59,474 nt of DNA. Source: Candidatus Parcubacteria bacterium. GTDB taxonomy: Bacteria; Patescibacteriota; Minisyncoccia; Phycocordibacterales; UBA918. The stretch's first letter is position 1. Every line of letters starts with the position of its first letter. This document shows, piece after piece, positions 36,604 through 46,762 of the stretch. The stretch spans positions 1-59,474 of the forward strand of contig JAKFXN010000007.1 of assembly GCA_021731405.1 (NCBI GenBank). The letters are read 5' to 3'. Under the pieces are notes generated by a model, which made no database searches, was not told the DNA's origin, and saw nothing but the letters and a program-made list of their open reading frames with translations. The position numbers and the translations under genes were made by a program.

Positions 36604-38397
36604 TTAGTCACTCTTCACCATTTTCATAAACACTTCTTGTGGAATGTTTACCCTACCCTTACCGAGTTCAAGTGCCTTTTTCTTTCCTTTCTTTTGTTTA
36701 TCACGTAGCTTCATTTTTCGGGTAATGTCTCCACCATACAGGTATCCAGTTACGTCTTTCTTGAGAGCAGAAAGGGTTCGAGAAGCAATAATCTTGCCCC
36801 GTACTTTAGTCTGAATCTTAGTAACATACTGCTGGCGTGGCAAGTTATCGTAGAGTTTGTCCACCATAGCTCGCGCATCAAACTCTGCTCGTTTATCTCC
36901 TACCACTCGTGAGAAGGCGGTAATAAGTTCTTCAGCCACAAGCACATCCAATCGCACGACGTTCGCTGGTCGCAGCTCAGCAATTTCATATGACAAAGAA
37001 GCGTATCCACTACTGGCATTTTTGAGTTTATCAAAAAAGTTTCGCATCAGTTCACGAAGCGGCATTTCAATTGTCACTAAGTTTCGTCCATCACTTAAAA
37101 CTTCAGTTTCAAGTACTCCACCTTCGTGATCAAAGAGAAGATTCATGATATTACCGATGTATTCTGGTGGAGAAATAATCTGACCTAAGAGCCATGGTTC
37201 GCGTACCGTGGCATGGACTCCGTACTCAGGGAAACGAGTTGCGGCATACACTGACTCCACCTTACCGTCAGGATATGTTATTTCGTAAGCAATTGATGGT
37301 GAGGTAATAATAATCTCAATATCAAATTCTCGGCGAAGGCGCTCAGTTACAATTTCAAGATGAAGCATTCCTAAAAACCCACAACGGAAACCCCGACCAA
37401 GCACGCCCGAAGATTCTTCTTCATACGAAAGTGAAGAATCAGAAAGCTTTAGTCTATCGAGTGCTTGTCTCAAAATAGTAAAATCATCCTGGCTGTCTGG
37501 AAACACTGACGCCCATACCACAGGACGTGCTTCTTGGTAGCCAGAGAGCGCTGGTGCTGGCTTACGCTCTAAAATAAGTGTGTCTCCAACCGTAGCTACA
37601 CCAGGCTCTTTGATACCAGTGACGATATACCCAATCTCTCCCGCCTGAAGAGAGTCAACAGGCATCTCTTCTGGCGTTACCATACCGACTTCAAGCGCAG
37701 TAAAGGTTTTGCCACTAACGACAAATTTAAGCTGATCACCTTTTTTCACTTCACCGTCAAACACCCGCATAAAAACAATCACTCCACGATGATTTGAATA
37801 CTTAAAGTCGAAAATGAGTCCTCGATAGGCATCAAGCTCAGCTTTACGAGGTGGCGGAACTCGACGACAAATAGCTTCGAGCAGATCTGGTACTCCAGCA
37901 CCAGTCTTCCCTGACACAAGCAAAATATCTTCCCGAGAACATCCAAGAAGCTTCATCACCGACTCACCTACTTCCTCTGGTCGTGAGTGACCCATGTCGG
38001 TCTTGGTGAGCACAGGAATAATCGTCAAACCAAGCTCCTTGGCCATTTGTAGCGTAGTGAGCGTCTGGGCCTGAATTCCCTGAGTACTATCAACCAAAAG
38101 GAGCACTCCTTCCACCGCACCAAGGGCCCGTGATACTTCATACGAAAAATCGATATGTCCAGGTGTGTCGATAAGGTTCAGTTGAAAATCTTGTCCTTGG
38201 TGCACATAGCGCATGCGCACTGGCTGCATCTTGATGGTAATACCACGCTCCCGTTCAAGCTCCATAGAATCAAGCACCTGCTCTTTCATTTTGCGGTGTT
38301 CAACGGTTTTTGTATGCTCAAGCATACGGTCTGCCAAAGTCGACTTGCCGTGGTCAATATGGGCAATAATACTAAAATTTCTAATCTGAAGTTCCAT
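36604..38397 (-). CDS. lepA: elongation factor 4
   Basis: IAHIDHGKSTLADRMLE, DTPGHIDFSYEVSRAL, GFRCGFLGMLHLEIV. Confidence 0.97.
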   Translation of the reverse strand: MELQIRNFSIIAHIDHGKSTLADRMLEHTKTVEHRKMKEQVLDSMELERERGITIKMQPVRMRYVHQGQDFQLNLIDTPGHIDFSYEVSRALGAVEGVLLLVDSTQGIQAQTLTTLQMAKELGLTIIPVLTKTDMGHSRPEEVGESVMKLLGCSREDILLVSGKTGAGVPDLLEAICRRVPPPRKAELDAYRGLIFDFKYSNHRGVIVFMRVFDGEVKKGDQLKFVVSGKTFTALEVGMVTPEEMPVDSLQAGEIGYIVTGIKEPGVATVGDTLILERKPAPALSGYQEARPVVWASVFPDSQDDFTILRQALDRLKLSDSSLSYEEESSGVLGRGFRCGFLGMLHLEIVTERLRREFDIEIIITSPSIAYEITYPDGKVESVYAATRFPEYGVHATVREPWLLGQIISPPEYIGNIMNLLFDHEGGVLETEVLSDGRNLVTIEMPLRELMRNFFDKLKNASSGYASLSYEIAELRPANVVRLDVLVAEELITAFSRVVGDKRAEFDARAMVDKLYDNLPRQQYVTKIQTKVRGKIIASRTLSALKKDVTGYLYGGDITRKMKLRDKQKKGKKKALELGKGRVNIPQEVFMKMVKSD

Positions 38398-38432
38398 AAG
38401 TACCAGTACTCTACCCTATTTCGGTTAAAAAA

Positions 38433-40109
38433 CTAGAGGGTGTCTTGCTGTGGGGCAATTACATCAGTACGGAATATTCTGGAGTGGTATGAACGATAAA
38501 TTTCCTGTAGCTCCCGAGAACCTAAGATGTAGTACACGAGAAGACCCCCCGCTGCGCCCACCGTACCTGCCACTGCTCCCTGGAGCATAATACCTACAAA
38601 AGTCTCTTGATTGATGCCATCAACAATAAATATGAGCGTTAGGTAGGCCGAGAGCCCTGCGGTAAAAGCGGCCAACGTCGATTCTGCGAGCTGACGCCCT
38701 AAGCCCTCAAAGTTGAGGCCAAACTCCTTTCTGGTCATGAATATCAAAATGAACATTTCAATGATTACCCCAATCACAAACGCGAGGGCCAAAATGAGCA
38801 CGTCTGTTCCCATTACCCCTTCTAGTCTAAAGAGTGTTTCGAGTGAACTTTGAAATGACGGGTAAAGCTGTATAAGCTTCAGCCCCACGTAAGCTGCGGT
38901 CATAGAAATAGCTGCCCCAAAAAGAGCAATGTAGAGAGGGATTTTAGTCTTGCCACCAGCATAAAAAGTGCGTACAAGAAGCAAGAGAATTGATTGCGCC
39001 GTGAGCGCAATGATAAAGAGTGCCAAAACAGCTGCGGTGAGTCTTGTGTCATTCCAGTCAAAGGCACCACTCCCTAAGACCACACGTACAATTTGTGCTC
39101 GAAGCACTACCACGAGCGCAATAATTGGAAACGACCAAAATACAATGTGTCGAAGAGCTGTGAGAACATGTGTATTAAAGGCACTTCTGTCTTGCTTGGC
39201 AAATAAATCTGCCAAGACGGGAAAGGCCGCAACGGAATAACTCATACCAATTATCGCGAGCGGTACCGATTGGAGATTGAAAGCAAACTGAAATACAGAA
39301 ACCGAGCCGGTGGGCAGGAGTGTTGCCACACCAATAAATACCAGCAAGACCAACTGATGAACGGAAAGGGTGAGAGCTCGTGGAATTGCAACCAGGCAAA
39401 CTGACTTTAGAAGAGCTGTGTCAAACGTAAATGAAACTTTAAACGCAAACTCACTTTTAAGAACGAGAGGCAATTGAACACACATATGTCCAAACGCTCC
39501 GAGCACCACTCCAGCAACCAGTCCTGCCATACCAAAGTACGGATACAAGAGTGTGATACCAACAATGATTCCAATGTTATAAATCAACGGGCTAATTGCG
39601 TATAAAATAAATCGATGAGAGAGCTGTGTCACCACTCCAAAAAGGCTTGAGACACCAAGCAAAAATGGCTGCAAGAGTAATATTCGGATAAGCACTACTA
39701 ATGTATCAAAGTCCGCACTGAATCCAGGAAAAAAGTACGGTACCAGTACTGGTGCTAAAACAAAGATAATCGCGGCGATACTGACATATAGCAGGAGAAA
39801 GACCGTAAACATCTGACTAAGGACATGAGCTCCAGCTACTGCCCCACCTGATTGCCGTGCCTGTGTCACGAATGGCAAGAGTACGTACACAGACAAGACT
39901 GATACGAACAACACAAAAAGTAAGTCTGGGATACGGAAGGCTGCATAATACAAGTCGAGTTCGTTTCCTGCCCCAAACGAGTGTGCCAGCAAACGATCCC
40001 GCACCAGAGCGAGCATTTGTGAACCAAAAGCAAATAACGCAAGAATATACGCGGCCTGATGCAGGCCGCGTATTTCGCTATACATTAATTCCAAAACTCG
40101 CTTGACCAT
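38433..40109 (-). CDS. murJ: lipid II flippase MurJ
   Basis: About 14 TMs; LALVRDRLLAHSFGAGNELDLYYAAFRIPDLLF. Confidence 0.93.
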   Translation of the reverse strand: MVKRVLELMYSEIRGLHQAAYILALFAFGSQMLALVRDRLLAHSFGAGNELDLYYAAFRIPDLLFVLFVSVLSVYVLLPFVTQARQSGGAVAGAHVLSQMFTVFLLLYVSIAAIIFVLAPVLVPYFFPGFSADFDTLVVLIRILLLQPFLLGVSSLFGVVTQLSHRFILYAISPLIYNIGIIVGITLLYPYFGMAGLVAGVVLGAFGHMCVQLPLVLKSEFAFKVSFTFDTALLKSVCLVAIPRALTLSVHQLVLLVFIGVATLLPTGSVSVFQFAFNLQSVPLAIIGMSYSVAAFPVLADLFAKQDRSAFNTHVLTALRHIVFWSFPIIALVVVLRAQIVRVVLGSGAFDWNDTRLTAAVLALFIIALTAQSILLLLVRTFYAGGKTKIPLYIALFGAAISMTAAYVGLKLIQLYPSFQSSLETLFRLEGVMGTDVLILALAFVIGVIIEMFILIFMTRKEFGLNFEGLGRQLAESTLAAFTAGLSAYLTLIFIVDGINQETFVGIMLQGAVAGTVGAAGGLLVYYILGSRELQEIYRSYHSRIFRTDVIAPQQDTL

Positions 40110-40125
40110 AGAGTGTTATCTATAA

Positions 40126-42627
40126 CTACTGAGGTGTCTCTGAAGTTGTTTCCTCTGATTGCTCTTCCTCAGCACCTGCTTCTGTTCCAGTTTGGTTGAG
40201 GGGAGTCACCAGATCAGTATCCGGCCGCTCTGTTGTAGTGGTCACATCTTCGCTCTGCGATACCCCGCCTTCATTTTCTATTGGTACTTCCATGCCAACT
40301 TCTGGTCGTACATAGGTACCCGTTTCAACTTGCTCAATAAGTGTGCGGACAATTTCATTATCTTGATTGGTTTGCTGCACAATACGAAGTTGAGTAAGAG
40401 CATCCTCTTCTCGCTCCAAATCAAGGTAGGTAAGACCAAGGAAGTACCGAGCATTTGCGTAGTTTGTATCAAGTGAAACCGCAAATTCAAAGGCTTCCGC
40501 TGCAGCGGTAAGATTGTTTGTTGTGGCCAACAGCACACCAAGTTGGAAGTACCGAGTTGGGTTATTTGGTTCAAGAGAAATGATTGAACGAGTACCGGCA
40601 ATAGCGGCTTCAGTGTTTCCTTCTTGAATATCAAGCTGTGAGAGAAGGAATAGAGCGTCAGTATAATTACTTTTTAGCTGTATTGCTTCTTCAAGGTGAG
40701 TCCGGGAAGCTTCAAGATCTCCGATTCGTGCTTTATACTGAGCCATCAAGATAAAGTAGTATGGGTTAGTACCATCAAGCTCACGAGCTCGGGCAAAGAG
40801 AGCTTCGTTACGCTCACGCACTCCTTCAAATTGAGTCGGGTCAAGAAGACCGTAAAAATTTGTGAGTAAAATGTAATTGTTTGGGTTAGTTCCATCAAGT
40901 GCAATCGCTTGTTCAGCAAGTGCAATTCCTTCCGCCAAGACCGCAGCAAAGCGTTGCTCGTCAAATGAAGCAGGGTCAACGGCACTCAAATTATTAAGTT
41001 CAGCGAGTCGAATTTGCGCGCGTTCAGAGACAAACAAATCTTGCGAATTAAGTTCTGACGCCCGAGTCAAACCAGCTTCTACCGAAGCCAAATCACTCCC
41101 AACCTGAAAAGCTCGTACGGTATCTGCATATACAACATTTGAAACAAATTGTTTACTTAGACCAATCACCGACAACGTCGAAGAGATAATAATCACAAGT
41201 ACCGCCGCGATCAGGAGTAGCCCGTATTGTCGACTAGTGGTGACATCAATAATCACTCCGGTATTTTCTTTTACCGTGACATACACCGCAAATGAAATAC
41301 CAGTCATAAGCGCAGATAACAAAAGTATCGAGACTCCAGGCACATACACCAGTGTCATTACCCAAAGGTATGAGGCAGAGAGGAAGGCTACCGAACCTAC
41401 GAGATACCATCCTTGATCAGCCACTTTGCTGACAAGTAGCGTTTTATATCCAAGGTACAAAAACGCTCCGAGGAACAAAAGGAGGAAAGCTCCACCAGCG
41501 AGTCCAGTTGTTACAAACAGAGTCGGAATATATCCATTTCCCGCTGAGAAGTTTGTATTCCAAAAGACGGTCTGGTTGATAACCGGGTTTTTGTATTCAC
41601 GCCAAGCGTCTTCAAAGCGGTTTGGTCCCACCCCCAAGAGGGCGTTTTCTCCAAGTGCTGCTTTAGTGATATCAAGCGTTGCGGAAGCAGACGGTCGAAT
41701 CTCAAGATAACTAATATCTGTCAGGCGACTAACTGAATTGCCGAGGAAATCACCGCTAACAATAAAGCCTGCAGAGACAATACAAACGAGCCCTACCATT
41801 GAAAGTGTGAAGCGCGACACTGGAAGAGAATCTGTTTCGGTGGTCTTAAGCCAGGTATCTTTTGAAATAAGGTATAGGCACATTAACAGTGCCAAAAAGC
41901 CGACAATGAGCCAGACAGTGTAAAAGTTTACGACCGCAAGGAGAATAAGTGAGCTTACAATCAGTAGCAGTGAAAACGCTTTACCAACAAAGCGAGCACT
42001 CATTTGCTGCATCACCATCAGTGAGACAAGTATCACGAGACCAGAAAAGATAGCGAGGTCATTAAAGCTGCCGATAAGAGAGACGGTTGGTGAAGTAAAG
42101 ATGCCAAATGAAAGAAATTCTGGTCCAATAAAGAGCCGCAGAATATGAAAGACTTGTAGTAAGATAGCCCCCACTCCAAGCGCCGTAAAAAGACGTGTTA
42201 CCCCAGACTTAGCTGAGCTAAATGACATCGCAACGGTCATCACAAGTGCCATCAAGACCAAGAACCCTGCGGTATGTACCTCAAGTACGTTTCCATACAG
42301 TGCATCTTGTGAGTCACCCGAGAGCAGCGCAGATGCTAGTGCGGTAAGTGAAAACAGCCAGAAGAATGCCAATGCCGGCGGAACCACCACTCGAGCACTT
42401 CCGCTCCGTAATATAGAAAGACTCAGGAGTACCAAAGCCGCAAAGACACCAAGTGCAGTGAAGTACACTTTGGTAAATCCAAGTGAGGTATAAATACCCG
42501 GAACAAAGAAGATGGGTAAAAAACCAAACAAGACAATCAATATGCCTTGGGCGGTTGAACGGAGAAAACTACTAATGGTATCGTTGTTCACTTTTTGTAT
42601 TCGGGGTGAAAAAATATTTTGCTCCAT
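40126..42627 (-). CDS. O-antigen ligase-like polytopic membrane protein with C-terminal TPR repeats
   Basis: About 12 TMs, LLGVGPNRFEDAWREYKN, then TPR units. Confidence 0.8.
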   Translation of the reverse strand: MEQNIFSPRIQKVNNDTISSFLRSTAQGILIVLFGFLPIFFVPGIYTSLGFTKVYFTALGVFAALVLLSLSILRSGSARVVVPPALAFFWLFSLTALASALLSGDSQDALYGNVLEVHTAGFLVLMALVMTVAMSFSSAKSGVTRLFTALGVGAILLQVFHILRLFIGPEFLSFGIFTSPTVSLIGSFNDLAIFSGLVILVSLMVMQQMSARFVGKAFSLLLIVSSLILLAVVNFYTVWLIVGFLALLMCLYLISKDTWLKTTETDSLPVSRFTLSMVGLVCIVSAGFIVSGDFLGNSVSRLTDISYLEIRPSASATLDITKAALGENALLGVGPNRFEDAWREYKNPVINQTVFWNTNFSAGNGYIPTLFVTTGLAGGAFLLLFLGAFLYLGYKTLLVSKVADQGWYLVGSVAFLSASYLWVMTLVYVPGVSILLLSALMTGISFAVYVTVKENTGVIIDVTTSRQYGLLLIAAVLVIIISSTLSVIGLSKQFVSNVVYADTVRAFQVGSDLASVEAGLTRASELNSQDLFVSERAQIRLAELNNLSAVDPASFDEQRFAAVLAEGIALAEQAIALDGTNPNNYILLTNFYGLLDPTQFEGVRERNEALFARARELDGTNPYYFILMAQYKARIGDLEASRTHLEEAIQLKSNYTDALFLLSQLDIQEGNTEAAIAGTRSIISLEPNNPTRYFQLGVLLATTNNLTAAAEAFEFAVSLDTNYANARYFLGLTYLDLEREEDALTQLRIVQQTNQDNEIVRTLIEQVETGTYVRPEVGMEVPIENEGGVSQSEDVTTTTERPDTDLVTPLNQTGTEAGAEEEQSEETTSETPQ

Positions 42628-42707
42628 AAACCTAAATTCCGCTCATAATGACCTTATTTAAAAAGTATAACATACACAAACGCACCTATTTCTAGGTGCG
42701 TTTGTGT

Positions 42708-43054
42708 GCATATAAGCCGGATTCTGTCAGGATTGCTCCTGGATGATCATATACCTGGGATGAATGTTGCCATTCACCTCGTGCGGCTCTCTATCGAGGG
42801 CTTTGCGCTTAAGTTTCTTAAGAACAAAGCCCTCGATAGCACGGCCTTGCACGCAAGTAAGGATTTTGCCGTTTCACCCGATATGTTTCCATATCGATTA
42901 TTCCCGAAGGAATCCGCTTGCTTTCGCTAACGGCGTCTCTGCTCGCACCTCTATGTCATTACTGACACGACGGGCGTTACCCGCTACCCTGCTCCATGTT
43001 GCCATGGGCGTGTCCGGACTTTCCTCCCCACCGAAGTGAGGCGATCATCATGCG
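42708..43054 (-). ncRNA. rnpB: RNase P RNA
   Basis: Reverse strand contains GAGGAAAGTCCGGAC near 5' end and ACAGAATCCGGCTTA at 3' end. Confidence 0.94.
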
Positions 43055-43073
43055 TCTATATTATAACACAGAA

Positions 43074-43667
43074 CTACAGATTTGGTAATACCACACTATC
43101 TCCGAGAGTAATGCTGTACTTTTTTGTAAAGCCCGCAACAGTCTCGATCACATACTTGGCTTCTTTATTTGGCACAAACATAGCTGGATAGCTCGCTGGA
43201 GACGCCTCCTCTTCGATATGAACAATCACCCCCGCTTCATCTACCCAAAGAATATCAATGGAGTAGTTCATGTCCTTCATCCAAAATGAGTGGAGGCCAG
43301 AAGAATCAAATACAAAAAGCTTTACGGTGTTTTCAGGTAAGTAGGGGGTATTAGACAATCCCTCAATTCGCTCTGGCCACGTCTCTGCTATTGAAGCTTG
43401 TACTGGAATATTACGTATAACCATACTTTTAGTATCTGGATACAGAGACTCAGGACTCGGCGGTTCCTCAGTCTTAGTTTCGCTCCCGCTTAGTGATTCA
43501 GGTACAGATGTTAGCGCTTGCTGTGAAGCAATTTGCGTTGCTCTAAGTTCAGCTTCAGTTTGCTTGGCCTGATATACCACAAAGCCAAAACCCCCAATCA
43601 AAAAAACGAACACTGCTAAAATTGAGTACAGTGTCCAGATGCGCATACTACTTTTTCCTTTTGCCAT
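43074..43667 (-). CDS. DUF192 domain protein
   Basis: ETWPERIEGLSNTPYLPENTVKLFVFDSSGLHSFWMKDMNYSIDILWVDEAGVIVHI. Confidence 0.88.
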   Translation of the reverse strand: MAKGKSSMRIWTLYSILAVFVFLIGGFGFVVYQAKQTEAELRATQIASQQALTSVPESLSGSETKTEEPPSPESLYPDTKSMVIRNIPVQASIAETWPERIEGLSNTPYLPENTVKLFVFDSSGLHSFWMKDMNYSIDILWVDEAGVIVHIEEEASPASYPAMFVPNKEAKYVIETVAGFTKKYSITLGDSVVLPNL

Positions 43668-43674
43668 ACGTTAC

Positions 43675-44079
43675 CTATGCGAGTAATTGATAGATATAGA
43701 CGGTAGCTCCAGCCACCCCTGCTCCAAGAACAGTGCCCCAAGCAATATCAACAAACACAATTGAAAGAGGCCAGTCTTTAAGTGTAGCTAAGTTGGTCAG
43801 GTCATACGTTGCGTACGTAAAGAACCCAAACAACGCACCGAACAAAACAGCTGTTCCCACCTTTCCTGCTGTTGCACCAGGGTAGATAGCGAAGAAAGTA
43901 AGTCCCACCAAAAATACTAGGTAGAAAATAATAGCTGCCAGCCAATTAACATCACCAAGCAGATGCCCGAGCCTGTCTTGGTAAAAATTCTTTGCTACAA
44001 CTCCAAGCCAGAACATGTCGATAATAAAGAACACGGGGACACTGATTGCGTACAAAATAAGAAACGTTTGTATATTCAT
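43675..44079 (-). CDS. DUF2177 family membrane protein
   Basis: FFIIDMFWLGVVAKNFYQDRLGHLL...YATYDLTNLATLKDWP. Confidence 0.88.
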   Translation of the reverse strand: MNIQTFLILYAISVPVFFIIDMFWLGVVAKNFYQDRLGHLLGDVNWLAAIIFYLVFLVGLTFFAIYPGATAGKVGTAVLFGALFGFFTYATYDLTNLATLKDWPLSIVFVDIAWGTVLGAGVAGATVYIYQLLA

Positions 44080-44146
44080 ATAGCAAGTATAACAAAAGCT
44101 GGCGAGCTACGCTCGCCAGCTTTTGTTCTGGTAATTATTTTCACAC

Positions 44147-44959
44147 CTATTCTCCTTCATGTAAGGCGTGCTCTTCTGGTGTTTCATTTTCGTGCCCTTC
44201 TTCTCCATGCGCGTGTGAGTCCTGAAGCGCACCGGCCACACTTCCCATTAAGACCGCCCCCGCCAACACTAGACCGACATGTTTTAAGAAACTACTGGTT
44301 GTTTCGTGCTGGTGCGGTTTTGGTAACAAGTCATGCATAACAACATTTAAGAAAAAGCCGGCACTAACTGCCAAAAGAAGAATTTCCAGATTGTGTGAAG
44401 CGAGAGCAAAGTAGCCTAAGCCAACACCGATAAGAATTGTACTCGATACAGTAAAGTTTACTGTCAGAGCTTTTCTGATAGAGTATCCAGCTTTTCTTAA
44501 GACAAAAAACTCTGAAATTTCTTGTAGTACCTCATGAATCACGACAGATACCGTAGCCGCAATGCCAAGTGCCGGTGAGGCGGAAAACGCCACAACTAAG
44601 ATCACACCATCTGCCACATTATGAATCGCATCACCAACAATTAGTTTGCGAGCACTCTTTTTTGTAGCAGCACACTCTGCGTCATGATGATGGTGTGTCT
44701 CAGGCATAAAGGCATTAAGGGCCCACGCCAGTACATATCCGAGCAAGATAAGCGCTACTCCGTGCCACATAGATGACACAAGCTCAAACACCTCAAGACC
44801 GAGCGCTCCAGCGGTTACCAAAAATACCCCTGCGGAAAACGAAACCAAAAAAGAAAGTTCATGTTCCAAGAAATCATGGGCAGTCTTTTGAATAAAAATA
44901 ATCCCTACCAGAGACGCCATCATAACAACAAGCGCCGCTCCTAAGACTTCAAAAATCAT
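44147..44959 (-). CDS. ZIP family metal transporter
   Basis: DAIHNVADGVILVVAF, VVIHEVLQEISEF. Confidence 0.92.
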   Translation of the reverse strand: MIFEVLGAALVVMMASLVGIIFIQKTAHDFLEHELSFLVSFSAGVFLVTAGALGLEVFELVSSMWHGVALILLGYVLAWALNAFMPETHHHHDAECAATKKSARKLIVGDAIHNVADGVILVVAFSASPALGIAATVSVVIHEVLQEISEFFVLRKAGYSIRKALTVNFTVSSTILIGVGLGYFALASHNLEILLLAVSAGFFLNVVMHDLLPKPHQHETTSSFLKHVGLVLAGAVLMGSVAGALQDSHAHGEEGHENETPEEHALHEGE

Positions 44960-44989
44960 ACTTACAATTACACGTTAGCAACTTTAATA

Positions 44990-45006
44990 ATGCAAATCAT
45001 TTGCAT
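44990..45006. promoter_or_regulatory. Fur/Zur-type operator, copy 1
   Basis: ATGCAAATCATTTGCAT between divergent ZIP and Fur-family genes. Confidence 0.8.
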
Positions 45007-45026
45007 AATACCAAATGTAGGGATAA

Positions 45027-45043
45027 ATGCAAATCATTTGCAT
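45027..45043. promoter_or_regulatory. Fur/Zur-type operator, copy 2
   Basis: ATGCAAATCATTTGCAT, identical to copy 1. Confidence 0.8.
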
Positions 45044-45073
45044 TTATCTAAAAACTTCGTATACTGAGCGCAT

Positions 45074-45430
45074 ATGAAAATGACTAAACACCGAAAGGAG
45101 ATATTAGACCAACTTGAACATAGTGAAGACGCTCTTTCAGCGGCCGATATTCACGCTGCTCTCCCCCACATCAACCTCGTTACTATCTATCGAAACCTCG
45201 AATCGTATGTATCTTCTGGCGTAGTTACAAAGCTCAACTTAGGGGAACAAGAAGCCACCTACGAAATTCAACACGAGCCACACCATCATGCTATCTGTAA
45301 TAAATGCAATAAAGTGATCCACTTTTCTGTGGATGATGAAACGCTTAAGCAAGAATTTTCGCTGCCAGGTTTTTCAATTTCCAATGTAGAAGTTACATTG
45401 CGCGGCATCTGCATTGACCCTACCTGCTAG
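45074..45430 (+). CDS. Fur family transcriptional regulator (Zur-like)
   Basis: HINLVTIYRNLESYVSSGVV, HHHAICNKCNKVIHF. Confidence 0.92.
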   Translation: MKMTKHRKEILDQLEHSEDALSAADIHAALPHINLVTIYRNLESYVSSGVVTKLNLGEQEATYEIQHEPHHHAICNKCNKVIHFSVDDETLKQEFSLPGFSISNVEVTLRGICIDPTC

Positions 45431-46680
45431 AGCAAAATAAGCGCACCGAGTCCGAGCAAGAAAAAGAGCCCAAATACATCGGTGGCAGTGGTAATAAAAA
45501 TAGAAGACGTGGCAGCAGGATCCTTTCCAACATGCTTGAGAAAGAGCGGTACAAACGCTCCAAAAAGACCTGCGACGATATGGACCCCCACCATTGCTAG
45601 TCCGACCACCAAACCCAAAAGTGCACTGTCATTCCAGACGACTGAAATAAAAGCGACAATCAGTCCTATCATTATTCCTGTCAGGACCCCAGTCTTTACC
45701 TCTCGCCAAATCGCGGGCATACCATTACTGAGGGTAATGGTGCCAAGTGTTATTCCTCGAAGCATGACCGCAAACACCTGACTGGCAGCATTCCCTCCCA
45801 TACCAGCCACAATTGGGATATACATTGCCAAGATAACGAGCTGGTCGAGCGTATCTTGAAAAAGAAAAATCATTGAACCTGCCAAAAAAGCGGTGGCGAG
45901 GTTTAGGATTAGCCACTGGTACCGGCTTTTAAATTTTTTAGACACCGAGTCAAAAGGTCTCGAGGTGTCGTCCATACCACTAATGTTGTACAGCGATTCA
46001 GCCGGCATCTTACCAAACAGACTCATGGCATCATCAGCATAAATTATTCCAAGTACACTCTCATCGTTATCAAGCACAACCACTTTCTTGCGGTGTGAAA
46101 GTGTAAGAGTATCAACTATTTCTGCCACCTCAGCTTGATACGTAACCGTTTGAACAGGTCTTGCAAAGCGACCAATGGTGGCGGTATTACGTTCTCGTAC
46201 CAAGGTAGACATCAAGACTTCACCGACAAGATGCCCCTTCTCGTGAATAAGAATTTCAGGAAACTTTCCGGTATCTTCAAAGTGTTCTTCTATAGCGCTT
46301 GCCGCGTCACCAATCGTTGTCTTGCCTGCAACCAGAATATAATTGAAACTGATGAGTGAAGTGGTGGCTTTTGGGTGAAAGCGAAGAAAGTACTCAATTT
46401 TGTCTCGTGCCTCCCCTTTAATTTTTTTAATAATAGTAAGTCTTCGCTTTTGATCTTTTATACGCGCCAAAATATTTTCAGCCTGCCGCGGATCGAGATG
46501 GTCAATTATGTCCACCACTTCAGAAATCTTGAGTTCGGTCAAAATAGTTTGCTGTATATGAGAAGAAAGTTCTTGAAGGACAACACTTCGTTCAGGTAAA
46601 GAAAGGGCTCGTAAACGTGAGACTCGTTCCGCCGGATTTTTTTGTATCAACTTTAGTTCTGCCTCAAGGTTTTTATCCAT
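45427..46680 (-). CDS. mgtE: MgtE-like magnesium transporter
   Basis: MgtE N domain, CBS region, PIVAGMGGNAASQVFAVMLRGI. Confidence 0.92.
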   Translation of the reverse strand: MDKNLEAELKLIQKNPAERVSRLRALSLPERSVVLQELSSHIQQTILTELKISEVVDIIDHLDPRQAENILARIKDQKRRLTIIKKIKGEARDKIEYFLRFHPKATTSLISFNYILVAGKTTIGDAASAIEEHFEDTGKFPEILIHEKGHLVGEVLMSTLVRERNTATIGRFARPVQTVTYQAEVAEIVDTLTLSHRKKVVVLDNDESVLGIIYADDAMSLFGKMPAESLYNISGMDDTSRPFDSVSKKFKSRYQWLILNLATAFLAGSMIFLFQDTLDQLVILAMYIPIVAGMGGNAASQVFAVMLRGITLGTITLSNGMPAIWREVKTGVLTGIMIGLIVAFISVVWNDSALLGLVVGLAMVGVHIVAGLFGAFVPLFLKHVGKDPAATSSIFITTATDVFGLFFLLGLGALILL

Positions 46681-46762
46681 TTCCTATAGTATATCAGCGT
46701 CGTGGTGCACAAATAAAAAGAGCTGTGTAGACACAGCTCTTTTTATTTACTCTTACTAAGGG

